Below, piece after piece: positions 19,134 through 30,983 of a DNA stretch of 64,000 nucleotides (position 1 is the stretch's first letter; every line of letters starts with the position of its first letter). The DNA is from Musa acuminata AAA Group (taxonomy: Eukaryota > Streptophyta > Magnoliopsida > Zingiberales > Musaceae): assembly GCF_036884655.1 (NCBI RefSeq), contig NC_088347.1:15525001-15589000 (forward strand), in the 5' to 3' direction. A program made the translations under genes and the position numbers. The notes under the pieces are model-generated. The model saw only the letters and a program-made list of their open reading frames with translations, was not told the DNA's origin and did no database searches.

Positions 19134-20201
19134 ACTTGTATGAACATTTGTCGTTGTAAACTTCTTATGTTACTCACTTCTGACATACTGGTTGTAAACA
19201 TCTATTGTGGTAAACATTTGTCATATGCCTTGTGGTAAAGGTTATCTCGAACTTTAATCGTATCGTTTTTCCTTGATATGTGATATGTCCGAACTAAGAA
19301 TGTTGTGTTCTGAAACTAAAAGTTTTGAAAATCTTGTGCGTTGATGTTGATGTGTCCGAATAGATAAACTCAGTTTTTCGGACTATATGATTGCCATGTT
19401 TATATGTGAAAATGTGCAACAAAATCTTGTCCAAATGCATCTTATTTGTTCGAATGTTATAAAACAGATTTATTCGTACACTTTCATGAAAAATAAGTTC
19501 CTGAAATAAATCTGATAAAGTGATTCCTGTGTATGTATTTCATCCTATAATATCTTTGCGGGTTAAATGGATTATAACAAAAAGGGGGAAGAAGTGTTCA
19601 AAGCAATCTATGCAAAATTCCTCTATAAGCTTGCTAATATTGTTTTCCTCGTATCACAATTACAATGCTTTTTGTTGATGACAAAGGGGGAGAAACATAT
19701 GAATTGATAAACACTGCCATGATCATGTCTATGTCATAGTTGCAAATACTTGAGTGATGCTATAAACTATGTTATGGTTATGCCATCCTTGCATCACCAA
19801 GAGATATATGAACGTGTGCTATAGTTTGCATTATGTCTTGAGTTGATATCCTATCTTGTGAAGTAAATGCAAATTTGCTACAATGATAATATGTGTGCAT
19901 CATGTAATAGTCCCTCGCAGCTTTAAATGATAATGTTCAATTACATGGTAAATAGTTACAAACACTATCATACAAACTTGATGATGTATGTCAAGCTTTG
20001 ACATCATTCTTGAAGAGATACATCATGATGAGTATCATGATGGGAGTATTGATAAGTTTAACTGATCTAACTTATCAATACGTCACTTGAATTCTTAGGT
20101 CTTGAATTCAAGGTTGACTTATCTCAACAATAGCATATAGATAGGGGGAGTTAAGGATAACTCCATTATCAATTGATTGTCATCATCAAAAAGGGGGAGA
20201 T
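19134..20201 (+). other. 3' spacer of the A element with pol relic and multiple polypurine tracts
   Basis: At 19344-19368 TGTTGATGTGTCCGAATA followed by ATAAACT matches the last codons and stop of the RNase H frame at 39441-39466, so this is the old 3' end of pol. Beyond it, sequence is colinear with the spacer at 39465-40615. Purine tracts GACAAAGGGGGAGAA (19680-19694), ATAGGGGGAGTT (about 20140) and the terminal AAAAAGGGGGAGAT (20188-20201) are present. Several polypurine tracts before the 3' LTR are a Sirevirus hallmark. The rest is AT-rich and non-coding. Confidence 0.8.
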
Positions 20202-22238
20202 TGTTGAATCTCGGATTTTGATGATGAAGTCAATTGTCATTTGTTGTCTAATCTATGTGTTGAGATAAGTGTGCAGGATTAACTACGATGAAAGTCAGAC
20301 AAGCAGCAGGAGTTCGTCGGAGTCAAGATCATGATCACATTGGGAGTTCGAGAGTTCGACGGAAGTTCGGACGGTCGTCGGAGGTTCTGCGAGAACAGAT
20401 CCGAGAAGTCCGGAAGCTTACCAAGCGAAGCTCGTCGGAACTCGCCAAGTGGATCGTCGCAAAATCCAGGAGTTTGCCGGAAGTCCACAGAAGCATCACC
20501 GAGGGTTCATCGGATGATCGACGGAAGTTCGCCGGAAACTCGCCGGAAGAAGCGATTGACGTACCGAAGCAAAGCTGCAGAAATTGTCTTAGATTTAATC
20601 GTAGTTAGCACATTGATTAAGTTAGAAATGGGAGGTGATCCCATTAGCTTAATCCTGGGGCAATTGGGCCCCTGAAGAACTCAGATTGGGTCGAATGGTT
20701 CAACCCATTCGGACCCAAGTTGCTGTGGGCGGTGCAACCGCCCCAGCCAAGAGGTGCAACCGCCCAGGGCTCAGTCTCCAAGCGAGACTGGGCAGTGCAA
20801 CCTCCTCTGTCAAGAGGTAGCACCGCCAGAGCTCAAGTTTCGAGCTCTGCCAAAAGGTGCAACCACCGAGCTCGGTCTTCGAGCTCTGGCAGAGAGGTGC
20901 AACCTCTCTAGACAGGAGATGCATCGCCTGAGCTCGGTCTTCGAGCTCTGGCAGAGAGGTGCAACCACCTCTGGCAGAGAGGAGCAACCACCTTTGGCAG
21001 AGAGGTGCAACCTCTCTGGTCAGGAGATGCACCGCCTGAGCTCGGTCTTCGAGCTCTGGCAGAAAGGTGCAACCACCCTTGACAAAGAGGTGCATCCGCC
21101 TGAGCTCAGTCTTCGAGCTCTGCCAGGCGGTGCAACCTCTCCAGTCAAGAGGTGCAACCGCCTGATCCCGGAATTCCGGGATTTGATCATTTGGAGCTCC
21201 AAATTTGAACTGGGTTAGGGCCTATAAATACCCCACCCGTTCAGCACAGAAGGAAAAGAGATCCACTCCGAATTCTTGATCTTTTCTGTGATTCTAAGAG
21301 CTCAAAATTGTGTAAAGTCCAAAAGTTCTCCTCTTTCTGTTCCTCAAAGTCTTGAGTTGTAAAGAGAGGAGAGAAAGGATCTGTAAAGGTTGTCTCCTGA
21401 TCCTGTCAAAAGGAGAGAAACTGTAAAAGGGCAGTTGGCCTTCGCCTATTGAAGGAAGGCCTCTAGTTGACGTCGGCAACCTCATCGGTGGAGGAAGCCA
21501 AAAGTGGAGTAGGTCAAGACTAACCGAACCACTCTAAATCTCTGGTTTGCGTTTATTTTTTAGCACTTTATCATTACTGCAAACCTCCTACATAGCTACT
21601 GCCCTCTGCGCTTTTACGAACGATTCTCTAAGTTCAGATCTTTCCGAATCTGCATTGAGACGTAAATCGGTGTTTTCGTACGATCTTTACATCGCAGTTT
21701 ACGCTTACGCTTTGATTCCATTCATAACTGCGAACTGCTTTCTGCACATTCACAAAAAGATTTTCAAAGTTCAGTTTCTGCGTTTAGACGTAAAACTGCG
21801 TTTAGACGCAAAACTGTGTTTAGACGTAAAACCACACTTAGACGCAAAACTGCGTTCAAACGCAAAACTGCGTTCAGACGCAAAACTGCGTTTAGACGTA
21901 AAACTGCGTTCAGACGTAAAACTGCGTTCAGACGTAAAACTGCGTTTAGACGCAAAACTGCGTTCAGACGTAAAACTGCGTTCAGACGTAAAACTACGTT
22001 TAGACGTAAAACTGAGTTTAGACGTAAAACTGCGTTTAGACTCAAACTGCGTTTAGACGTAAACTGCTCTTAGACGCAATCTGCGCTTAGACGCAAACTA
22101 CGCTTAAATACAAACTGTGAATCGGCTTTTGCATCATAATAGATTTTATTGAACGAACGCACCTTTCGGTTTTAAATTGCTGTAAGATTTCCGCTGCACT
22201 AATTCACCCCCCCCCTCTTAGTGCTCTAGATTCTAACA
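20202..22238 (+). mobile_element. 3' LTR of the A element
   Basis: 2037 bases, from TGTTGAATCTCGG to CTAACA, followed by the target duplication. Against the 5' LTR it carries one extra 24-base unit in the palindrome array (near 20960-21000) and scattered substitutions. It has its own TATA box (21223-21230) and 18-base array (21781-22107). Confidence 0.93.
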
Positions 22239-22243
22239 CTGAC
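22239..22243. repeat. Target-site duplication, right copy (CTGAC)
   Basis: Matches 13530-13534 and marks the right edge of the A element. Confidence 0.95.
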
Positions 22244-22379
22244 ATGTTTCTCTAACCCAACATGATTTTTCCTGCTTTAAATGTCTCTCCCTGATCATAG
22301 CATCATGCATCACTCAAAACATAGATCAAATCATAAACACTTATCAATTGGTTTCATCATCAAAATATGAGATTCAACA
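22244..22379 (-). mobile_element. Copia subfamily B LTR, proximal part, minus strand
   Basis: Completes the LTR begun at 12119. On the minus strand it starts TGTTGAATCTCATATTTTG at 22379 and reads through the B-type AACATGTCAG site where the A element is inserted. Confidence 0.85.
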
Positions 22380-24925
22380 ATCTCTCCCTTTTTGATGATG
22401 ACAACTAATTAATGATGGAGTTAACCTTACCCTATCAATATGCCATATTGATAGAACCTTGAATTCAAGCTGAATTCAAGTCATTACAAATTTCATCATA
22501 AATATTTGCAACATGTTATCATGCATAACATGATCATACTTCTCCCCCTTTGTCATCAATAAAAAAGGAGAAGTGTAACTTTCAAGTGCTTGGACATACA
22601 AGTTCAAATCATTACATAATAAACATAATCACCATTTTTATCATCATGCAATTTGTCAGCTAGCAAACTTAGCAAGTGTTACATCATATTAGAACTTAGT
22701 AGATTTTATATCATTTAAGAGTGTGCAAGCTAGCAAGTTTTCAAAAACAAATGCAAGATAACATTCTTGTTGAAGTGTGCAAGCTAGCGATTCTTGCTTC
22801 CTTTTGCAATGTGCAAGTTACAAGTTTTGCTTTTTGAGATTGACAAGATAGCACTTTTGCTTTTAAGATGAGCAAACTAAAAAGTTTTACCTCTTTTTGC
22901 GATATGTATGTTTATAATTTTTGCTTCTTTTAGATGTGCAAGCAAGTTTTTGTATATTCTTAACTTGTGCAAGCTAGCTATCTCCCCCTTTGTCATTGTC
23001 AAAAAGAAGGGAAGAATACAATTTTGTATCTTTTTTTTCCTTTACAATAATTTTTAAAGCATGATAAATATAAGTAATCATTCTTATTTCAAAATGCCAT
23101 AATTGAAATAAACCTTAAATTCAAATCAAAGCAATTTCAATCATGATTCACATCATGTGCAATACATCACAAACATCATCATAATAAAAAGCATAAGTAT
23201 TGCATGCATCATTCCAAATCATAAATATTTCATATCATGATGGTATCAATTTGTCAAATTACATCCTACCATGCATGATTATAACTTTTCCCCCTTTTAT
23301 CATTTGTAAACAAGAAAGAATAAGGGAAGAACATAATAGTGTAAAATATTTCAATCATTTCAAGGCATTCATGCCATAAATACAAAGAAATCATGCCATA
23401 AAAAATAAGACCACTTGAATACCAAAAGACATGATTCACATAGTAAATCTCTTCTTTAAATAAAATACCAAGAATAAAAAAAATTGTAGGTGTATAAAGA
23501 AGAGATCTTGATTCAAAAAATCTTAAGTAATTTCAAGAAACCAAGATCATGATTTTGATAAAACTTATTCAAATTAAAATCATCAAAATCATCAAAATCA
23601 TCAAAATCTCAAAATTTCTTTCAAGAGATTCAAAATGACATAAATAATTTTATTGGTTTCTTTGTGAAAAATCGATAAGATAGAGAAAAAAATAATTTTA
23701 AGAAAAATGCTTTCCTCCTTTTGTTTCAAATTATTGATTGATTTCATACATGCATGTTCTTTTCTTTCAAATCCATGCATCATTCATTAACATCAAAAAA
23801 GAACTTTCAAAAGATCGTAAAAATTATCATGCATAAGTTCGAAATATAAACTCGTTAAGCATTCTTTCAAATCATCATTATATTTTCATTAAGACTTCAA
23901 ACATAGTTTCGTTGAACATAACGTTGAATGATTCTTAAAGATATCTAAACTTCTTTAGTTTCAATTTGTGTAATTTGACTTTATATTAGCATGCCCAAAT
24001 ATTTATTCTTATGTCAAAACCATGCATCAACGGAAAGATAAAAAATCATCAAGATCAAAAAGTGTAATGCATAATTCCAAAACATATGATTTCAAATCAT
24101 TACTTCAAGTCCTCGTGCATAAAAATCATCAAGTAGGATACAAATATTTTTGTTCATTTATCATAAAACATGTAATTTTTATGATAATTTTTAAAATTAA
24201 TAGAAAGATAATCATGTCGTAATTTTTATATTTTTATTACATTATTAAACATGTAATTTTTAAGAAAAATATTTTTTCTAAACTAAATTAATAATAACTC
24301 ATAAAAAGCATTATATAATTTTAAATTAAACTAAGGGTATTTTGATTACCGCATCGTCGAAAGCCGTTAAGACGAAGTTTGCCACATCGCTTTTTTTTAT
24401 TTTCTCCTCGTCTTCGGAGGAGCTCGATTCGTCTTTCGATAACTTCTTCTTGCATTTATAGCAAGTAGTTTCATTCTTTTTATTCTTTAATTTTTATTTT
24501 ATGAGTTTTTTAAATTTCATAGTGAGGAGTTCAAGTTCACCATCACTTGAGCTTATACTCAAGTGGTTTTCAATTGTTCTAAGTCCGAAATCCTTCCTAT
24601 TCTTTGGAAGATTGTCCTCAAGTTCATTTTGTGCTACATTAGTCATTTTGTAGGTCATTAAAGACCCGATAAATTTTTCGATCAAAAAATATTCAAATTT
24701 TTTGATTCTTCAATAGCCGTTACTTTCGAATTCTAATTTTTAGAAAGTGATCGTAACACTTTACTAACAAGTTCAAAATTTAAAAAAAATTTAGTAAGAG
24801 TTTTAAAACCATTGACAACATCCGTAAAATGGGTATATATGTCAACAATGATTTCACTCGACTTCATTCGAAATAGTTCAAAATCGTGCATCAAAAAGTT
24901 GATTTTCGAATCTTTAAGCTAGTGC
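22380..24925 (-). mobile_element. Internal region of the minus-strand copia B element: polypurine tract, spacer and gag relic
   Basis: Next to the LTR, on the minus strand, is the polypurine tract CATCAAAAAGGGAGAGAT (22380-22397). The spacer to about 24330 has the same GCTAGCTTGCACA words and CAAAGGGGGAGA tracts (for example 22541-22556 and 22983-22995) as other B copies. Minus-strand frames at about 24350-24925 are a decayed gag: H-D-F-E-L-F-R-M-K, F-T-D-V-V-N-G, then an open 63-codon piece (24494-24685) with I-G-S-L-M-T-Y-K-M, and S-S-S-S-E-D-E-E near 24410. The first zinc knuckle is cut short after C-Y-K-C-K-K. There is no pol. Homology stops at about 24925 before the gag start, so the 5' end is lost. 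Confidence 0.75.
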
Positions 24926-25399
24926 ATTAATTAAAGACTATTAAGAGATTGATGCTTTATATCTTTATGATTCGATGAACTTAAAAATTTTATCTAAAGG
25001 TGTCATTTGAAAGTAATTAGTGTTTTTCTCTTATTATTACCATATAGTATATGTGACTATGTTTAGTTGGCTATATTGAAAGTGTAACAGGTGAAGGGAG
25101 CTATGGGTCCATCACAATGGGGAGCTACAAATGAACATAATCTAGCAGGTTATACATTAAGCATAGTCGTTCATAATATTTTATCATATAACTTCTTGGA
25201 TGTATACATGAATCTATAGATAAATATAAATAAATGATCATAGTTGACTATATATTCCTACCGAGAGAAGGTAGGGTGATTCCCTTCAAAAATTAGCAAG
25301 GCATCAAACATAATAGTTAGACGATTTATCCATTAGTTTGGAGGAATTTGACCCTACTTAGACATATGATAGATATCACTCTATTTATTATTGGGAATA
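24926..25399. other. Unassigned sequence between two copia B units
   Basis: No ORF or repeat that I can place. It separates the truncated minus-strand element from the LTR starting at 25400 and may be the remaining host target. Confidence 0.5.
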
Positions 25400-27032
25400 T
25401 GTTGAATCTCGTATTTTGATGATGAAATCAATTGATAAGTATTTATGATTTGATCTGCATTTTTAGTGACGCAGGATGCTTCAATCAGGATGAGATAATT
25501 AAAGTAGGAAGAATCATGTAGGGCCGGTGGAACATGTCAGAAGATTGGACGTCGGGCCGGAGGATCGGTCGACGTATCGACGGAAGGCTTCAGGTCATGG
25601 ATTCTGGCATCGAGCTAAGAAGAGTGAATATTGAGCCAAGGATATCGGAGTTGCGGAGTCAACTAGCCGATTGGGCAATAGGCCACAAGAGAGGATGATG
25701 CGTCGAAGAATCGGACGAAGCGTCGATGGACCAATGACATGCCGGACAACATGATTCATGCTTAGTAATAATTGTCTAGATCAATGTGTGTTTTACATAT
25801 GCAGGATTAACTACGATAGCAAGGCATGAAGCAAAATAAAGTCCCGGAGTCGAGGACGAGATTTTGTTGGGAGTTCGAGAATTCGTCGGAAGTCTAGACG
25901 TTCGTCGGAAATTCTAAAGGAACTAGCCGAGAAGTCTACGAGCTTGCCGGAAGAAGCTCATCGGAACTCACTAAGAAGATCGTCGTGAAGTCCAGGAGCT
26001 TGCCGAAAGTCCATTGGAATATTGTCAGGAGATCGTCGGAAGTTCGTCGGAAGATCGCCGGAAGCTCGCCGAAAGAAACCAATTCCTAGGGACTTGTTTA
26101 GCTTAAGTATGTCTTAGATTTCATAGTTAGCATGTAATTGGGAATGGATTTGGACCAACCCAATTAGGGGCTAGTTGGACCCATGTAAGGACTGTGTTGG
26201 GCCCAATGAAAGGCCTAAATAGTGACCCAAGAGGTGGCACCGTATGACACAGTCTCTAAGACTGTATTAGGCGGTGGTACCGTCGATCTGGGTGGTGGCA
26301 CCACCCAGACACAACCTCCAAGACGCTGCAGGCAGTAGTACCACCCAACACAGCCTCCCAAGCAGTGGTACTGCTAGACTGAGCGATGGTACCGCCCAAT
26401 GTAGTGTTAGTGTCAGATTGACACTAGCAGTGGTACCACCCGAACCCAGGAAACCCATGATGCGATGTTTTTAGGCTCTTATCCCTAGTTAACACACACA
26501 AGTTTGAATTAACTTGAGGCCTATAAGATACCCCTCTTATCCCTAGTTAACACACACAAGACTTGAGAGTAAAAATAAAAAGAAACGCTACTACAATATT
26601 GTGTGAACTCCTCTCAAAAGTTCTAAGTGTTAGAATAGTTTAAGAGAGGAGTAAGTGGGGGTGTAAGGGTTATCTCCTTAACCCGATAAAAGAAGAATCG
26701 AGTTGTAAAAGGTGGTTGGTCTTCGCCTATTGAAGGAAGACCGATAATAGATACCGGTGGTCTCGATGAAAGAGGAATCAACGGAGTGGATGAAGGTCAC
26801 GACGACCGAACCACTATAAAAATCTGGTTTGTTTTACTTTGAGCAATTTACTTTAAACTATAAACTACCTTCTCATTACTTGCTACGCTCTTCTTATTGC
26901 TTTCAAAGTTAAGCATTTCCGAAATCGGTTTTATCGTACGAAATGAAGAAATTTTCGTAACCAACGTGATTTGACCACTGCACTAATTCGCCCCCCCCCT
27001 CCCCCCTCTTAGTGCCGACTCTATTCCTAACA
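25400..27032 (+). mobile_element. Copia subfamily B LTR (first of three in a tandem arrangement)
   Basis: 1633 bases, from TGTTGAATCTCG to CCTAACA. Compared with A LTRs it has an extra block of about 330 bases after the first 40 bases (containing AGATTGGACGTCGGGCC) before the shared GCAGGATTAACTACG block at 25801. A C-run with a T interruption precedes the end. The 5-base left flank is GAATA (25395-25399). Confidence 0.9.
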
Positions 27033-27034
27033 GT

Positions 27035-27046
27035 TAGTATCAGAGC
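27035..27046 (+). promoter_or_regulatory. Primer-binding site of the first B unit, mutated
   Basis: TAGTATCAGAGC, one base different from the canonical TGGTATCAGAGC, placed two bases after the LTR end. Confidence 0.8.
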
Positions 27047-27082
27047 CTCGTTTTTCTCATTTGGTTTAACACCCAAAGAGAA

Positions 27083-28240
27083 ATGGCTCTTTTCGGCTTT
27101 CAAGAGGGTCACTCTCTCATTAGTTCTCCCATTTTTAATGGGACGGGCTACACTTATTGGAAAACTCGAATGAGAGTTTTCTTACTTTCTTTGGATTTAA
27201 ATTTATGGAGTATTATGAAAAACAATTTTCGAATGTCTTCTCTTCCAATGAACCATTGGAATGATTTAGAGAAGAAGACGTTTTCTTTAAATGCTAGAGC
27301 TATGAATGCTCTATTTTGCGCCTTGGATAAAAATGAATTCAATCGGGTTTCTTTGTGTGAAATGACTTTTGATATTTGGAACATTCTCGAAATCACATAG
27401 AAGGTATGAATCGAGTTAAAGAGTCTAAAGTCAATCTTTTATTGCACGATTTTGAACTTTTTCGAATGAAGCCTAGCGAAACCATTGTTGATATGTATAC
27501 CCGTTTTACGGATGTTGTCAATGGTTTAAAAGCTCTTGGCAAATGCTTTTCTAATTTTGAACTCGTTAACAAGATTTTACGATCGCTTTCTAAGAATTGG
27601 GATTCGAAAATAACGACTATACAAGAATAAAAAAATTTGAATACTTTTTTTATCAAAGAACTTATCGGGTCTCTAAAGACCTATGAAATGACATGCAATG
27701 CATGTAAAGAACTTGAGAACCACCGTCTAAAGAACAGGAAGAATTTCAAACTAAGAATAATCGAAGACCACTTGAGCATAAGCTTAAGTGATGGTGAACA
27801 TGAACTCCTCACTATAAAATTAAAAAGGTTCATGAAACAAGAGTTAAAGAACAAAAAATAAACTTAAAAAGAATGCAACTACTTACAATGAACGCAAGAA
27901 GAAGGAAGCTCTTTGGGACGAATCAAGCTCATCCGAAGACTAGGAGAAAATCAACAAATGCAAGGTGGCAAACTACGCCTTAACGGCTTTCGACGATGAG
28001 GTAATCAAAATTTCCTTAGTTTACTTTGAAATTACATAATGCTTTTCATGAGTTATTTTTAATTTAGTTTAGAATAATTATTTTTCTTGAAAATTATATG
28101 TTTAATAATGTAATGGAAATCTAAAAAAATAGGAATCATGCTAGTAATTTTGAAAATGATAATGACAAATGCATGTTTCATGATAACAAACAAAATGATT
28201 ATGAATGCCTTATGAAATCATGCTTGATGTTTTAATGATG
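27083..28240 (+). pseudogene. gag: Decayed gag of the first copia B unit
   Basis: The frame starts M-A-L-F-G-F-Q-E-G-H and follows the A-element Gag (Y-T-Y-W-K-T-R-M, N-A-L-F-C-A-L-D-K-N). It is interrupted by a stop or frameshift near 27400, continues in another frame (27376-27630), stops again at 27628 and resumes at 27637-27861. The zinc-knuckle region near 27870-27910 reads Y-N-E-R-K-K-K-E-A-L-W-D-E-S, so the G-H and last C of the knuckle are missing and the cysteines are mutated. Weak Gag-like similarity continues to about 28240. Pol is absent: spacer follows directly. Confidence 0.85.
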
Positions 28241-29650
28241 AAAATACAACTAAATGTTAGATTTAAATCTAATGATTAATCCTATGTTTAATGTGTTATT
28301 TTTTTTGTCATAATGATTTTGATTGAAGATGATTTGAAATCATGCTTAATGAGTTTATCTTTCTAAATTATGCATGATGATTCTTATGATTTATGGATTA
28401 TCGATTTTTAACGATTTATGGATTATCGATTTTTACCATAATGAAAGTGACTTTTTTGGTTTTAAAAATAATGCATATTTTTGATTTGACATAAATGAAA
28501 AAGGCATGTTAATATGAAATCAATCACTTAAAATGAAACACATAAAAAGGAAAATATATTATTATTGGAATTAAAATAATGAATCAATTTATGAATTTTG
28601 TGAACCATGAAATTGATTTTGATGAATCTATTTGTATCATTTTTATGAATCTTTTAAAAGTGATTTTGTTGATTTAACAAGTTGAATGATTTGAAGATAA
28701 ATGATGATTTTTCTCTTGATTATAACTTGTATTTTTTTTATGAATCATCATCTTAATTTTGAACTCCTATGTTTCTTTTTACCATTTATCTAAAAAGGAG
28801 AGATTGATGAATCTATCTATTTTTTTTTATGAATCTCTTAAAAATGATTTTGATTTGATGATTTGAATATGAATGAGTTTTATCTTGATTTTTTGACATT
28901 TATAACTTGAGATTTCTTATGCTTAAATCAAGATTTTATATGCATGAATTGAAATCTTTTTCTCCTAAGTTTCTTTTATGATTTACTAAAGATAATATCT
29001 TTTTCGAAATTCATGACTTAAAATTTTTTTTGAATATCTTTTATTATTTAATCTCCTAAGATTTTCTTTTGATTATTTAAGAGAAGGTTTTTCAAAAGAA
29101 ATCATGCATTTTGGTATTCACATGATCTTATGATCTTATCTCTCATGACATGATTTATTTTTGTATAACTCCTTGTATTCATCACCCAATTAATTTTTCT
29201 TGATGAGATGAAATGAATGTGATGAAATAAAAGTATGTATGAAATATGGGATGTAATGTAAATTGATATTTAGATACCATCATGATTTAAAATGCTATGA
29301 TTTGTTGCCAAAATAATGTATCAAGAATGCTTGAATATAATGTATGATATGCCCATAGTGATGATTGATTTATTTTTGGTATCATGCATGAAGTAAGAAT
29401 GATATGCAAAGTTTTAAAATTGTACATGTTGTAAATTGAAAATATAATGATGCATAAACAAGATTGATACTTTACCTTTGTCATACTTTAAAAATTATTG
29501 TAAACGGAAAAAGAGATACAAAATTGTATTCTTCCCTTCTTTTTAACAATAACAAAGGGGGAGATAGCTAGCTTGCTAGCTAAGTCAAGAAGATGCAAAA
29601 ACTTGCTTGCTTATACATTTAAAGAGAGGTAAAAATTACAAACTTACGAT
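28241..29650 (+). other. AT-rich 3' spacer of the first B unit, truncated
   Basis: Non-coding and about 75 per cent A+T by eye, with the words GATTTGATGATTT and TTTTCTTGATGA. It includes AACAAAGGGGGAGATAGCTAG (29549-29569), an internal polypurine tract of the family. It stops at about 29650 without the terminal tract and joins the interior of the next LTR. Confidence 0.7.
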
Positions 29651-30933
29651 CAAAATTTTGCTTTACATGTGCAAGATTAACTACGATGGAAGTAAGACAT
29701 GTAGCAGGAGTTACGCCGAAGTCAAGACTATGATAACGTTGGGAGTTCGAGAGTTCAACGGAAGTCCGAACGGTCGTCGGAGGTTCTACGAGAATAAATC
29801 CAAGAAGTCCAGGAGCTTGCCAAAAGAAGCTCGTTGGAACTCGCCAAGTGGATCCTCACAAGTCTAGGAGTTTGCCGGAAGTCCATAGGAGCATCACCGA
29901 GGGTTCGTCGGATGTTCGCTGGAAGTTCGCCGGAAGAAGCGATTGATGCACCGGAGCAAGTTGTAGTAAATGTCTTAAGAAATATCGTAGTTAGCATGCA
30001 GATTAAGTTAGAAATGGGAGATGATCACATTAACTTAATCTGGGGGCAATTGGGCCCTTGATAGACCCAAATTGGGCCGAATGGGTCAACCCATTCGGAC
30101 TAGAATTCCTGCCAAGCGGTGGCACCGCTAGGGTTGGTGGTAGCACCGCCTAGGAGATGGTCTCCTAGGAAAGCTGGGCGGTGCAACCGCCCCTGACAGG
30201 CGGTGGAACCGCCAGAGCTCGATCTCCGAGCGCTGCCAGGTAGTGCAACCGCCCCTGTCAAGCGGTGGCACCGCCCAGAGGCTCAGTCTCCGAGCTGCCA
30301 GGCGGTTGAACCGCCCCAGTCAGGAGGTGGTACTGCTAGGACCTCGAAAATCTTGGAGATGACATTTTTGAGCTCCAAATTCAAACCAGTTTGGAGCCTA
30401 TAAATACCCCCTCCCACCCTTGGGTAAAACACACAAGCACAGAGAAATTAAAAGAGAGAAAACGCTACTGCAATGTCTAGAATTTCCCTCCTCTAGCTTA
30501 AGTGTTAGAATTCTATTTAAGAGAGGAGAGTGAGTGCTTGTAAGGGTTGTCTCCTAAACTTGGTAATAGGAGAAGAGGGGTATAAGAAGGAGGTTGATCT
30601 TCGCCTAGTAAAGGAAGATCGTTAGTGGATGTTGGTGGCCTCGATGGAAGAGGAATCGGAGGAGTGGATGTAGGTCATGATTGATCGAACCACTATGAAC
30701 TCCAGTCTTCTCTGGTTTGCATTTATTCTTGCTGCTTACCTTACTACAAACCTCCATATGTGCTTTACTTCCTCATTACTTTTGCTGCACTCATTTACGA
30801 ACTCGCTTTTAAGTTAAGTTCCCGAAAACGGTTTTACGTCGAAAATGATTTCATCGTACGAACGTAGTTTTAAATGTTGAAAGTTTTACACTACACTAAT
30901 TCACCCCCCCTCTTAGTATTTTTGATCCTAACA
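29651..30933 (+). mobile_element. Copia B LTR lacking its first ~390 bases (second of three)
   Basis: From about GATCAAAATTTTGCTTTACATG this matches 36645 onward, including GGATTAACTACGATGGAAG, the palindrome array, TATAAATA (30399-30406) and the end CCTAACA at 30927-30933. The LTR start and the preceding end of the spacer are both missing, consistent with a single deletion across their junction. Confidence 0.85.
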
Positions 30934-30935
30934 AT

Positions 30936-30947
30936 TGGTATCAGAGC
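30936..30947 (+). promoter_or_regulatory. Primer-binding site of the second B unit
   Basis: A perfect TGGTATCAGAGC two bases after the LTR end. Confidence 0.9.
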
Positions 30948-30983
30948 CCGGTTTTTCTCATTTCGGATTTACACCCGAGAGAA

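Larger units (their letters stand above)
13535..22238 (+). mobile_element. Complete non-autonomous Sirevirus-like copia element (Gag present, Pol absent)
   Basis: This 8704-base element has both LTRs (13535-15547 and 20202-22238), a primer-binding site, an open gag, a second ORF and a polypurine tract, and is flanked by the perfect 5-bp duplication CTGAC (13530-13534 and 22239-22243). The internal region is only 4654 bases and contains no protease, integrase, reverse transcriptase or RNase H. Complete Sireviruses carry these between gag and the 3' spacer. The two LTRs look about 1-2 per cent different by eye, with one 24-base indel, so the insertion is fairly young. Terminal-repeat elements that keep only GAG are known in plants; the added ORF is unusual. 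It would need enzymes from a relative such as the one whose remnant lies at 38508-39464. Confidence 0.9.
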
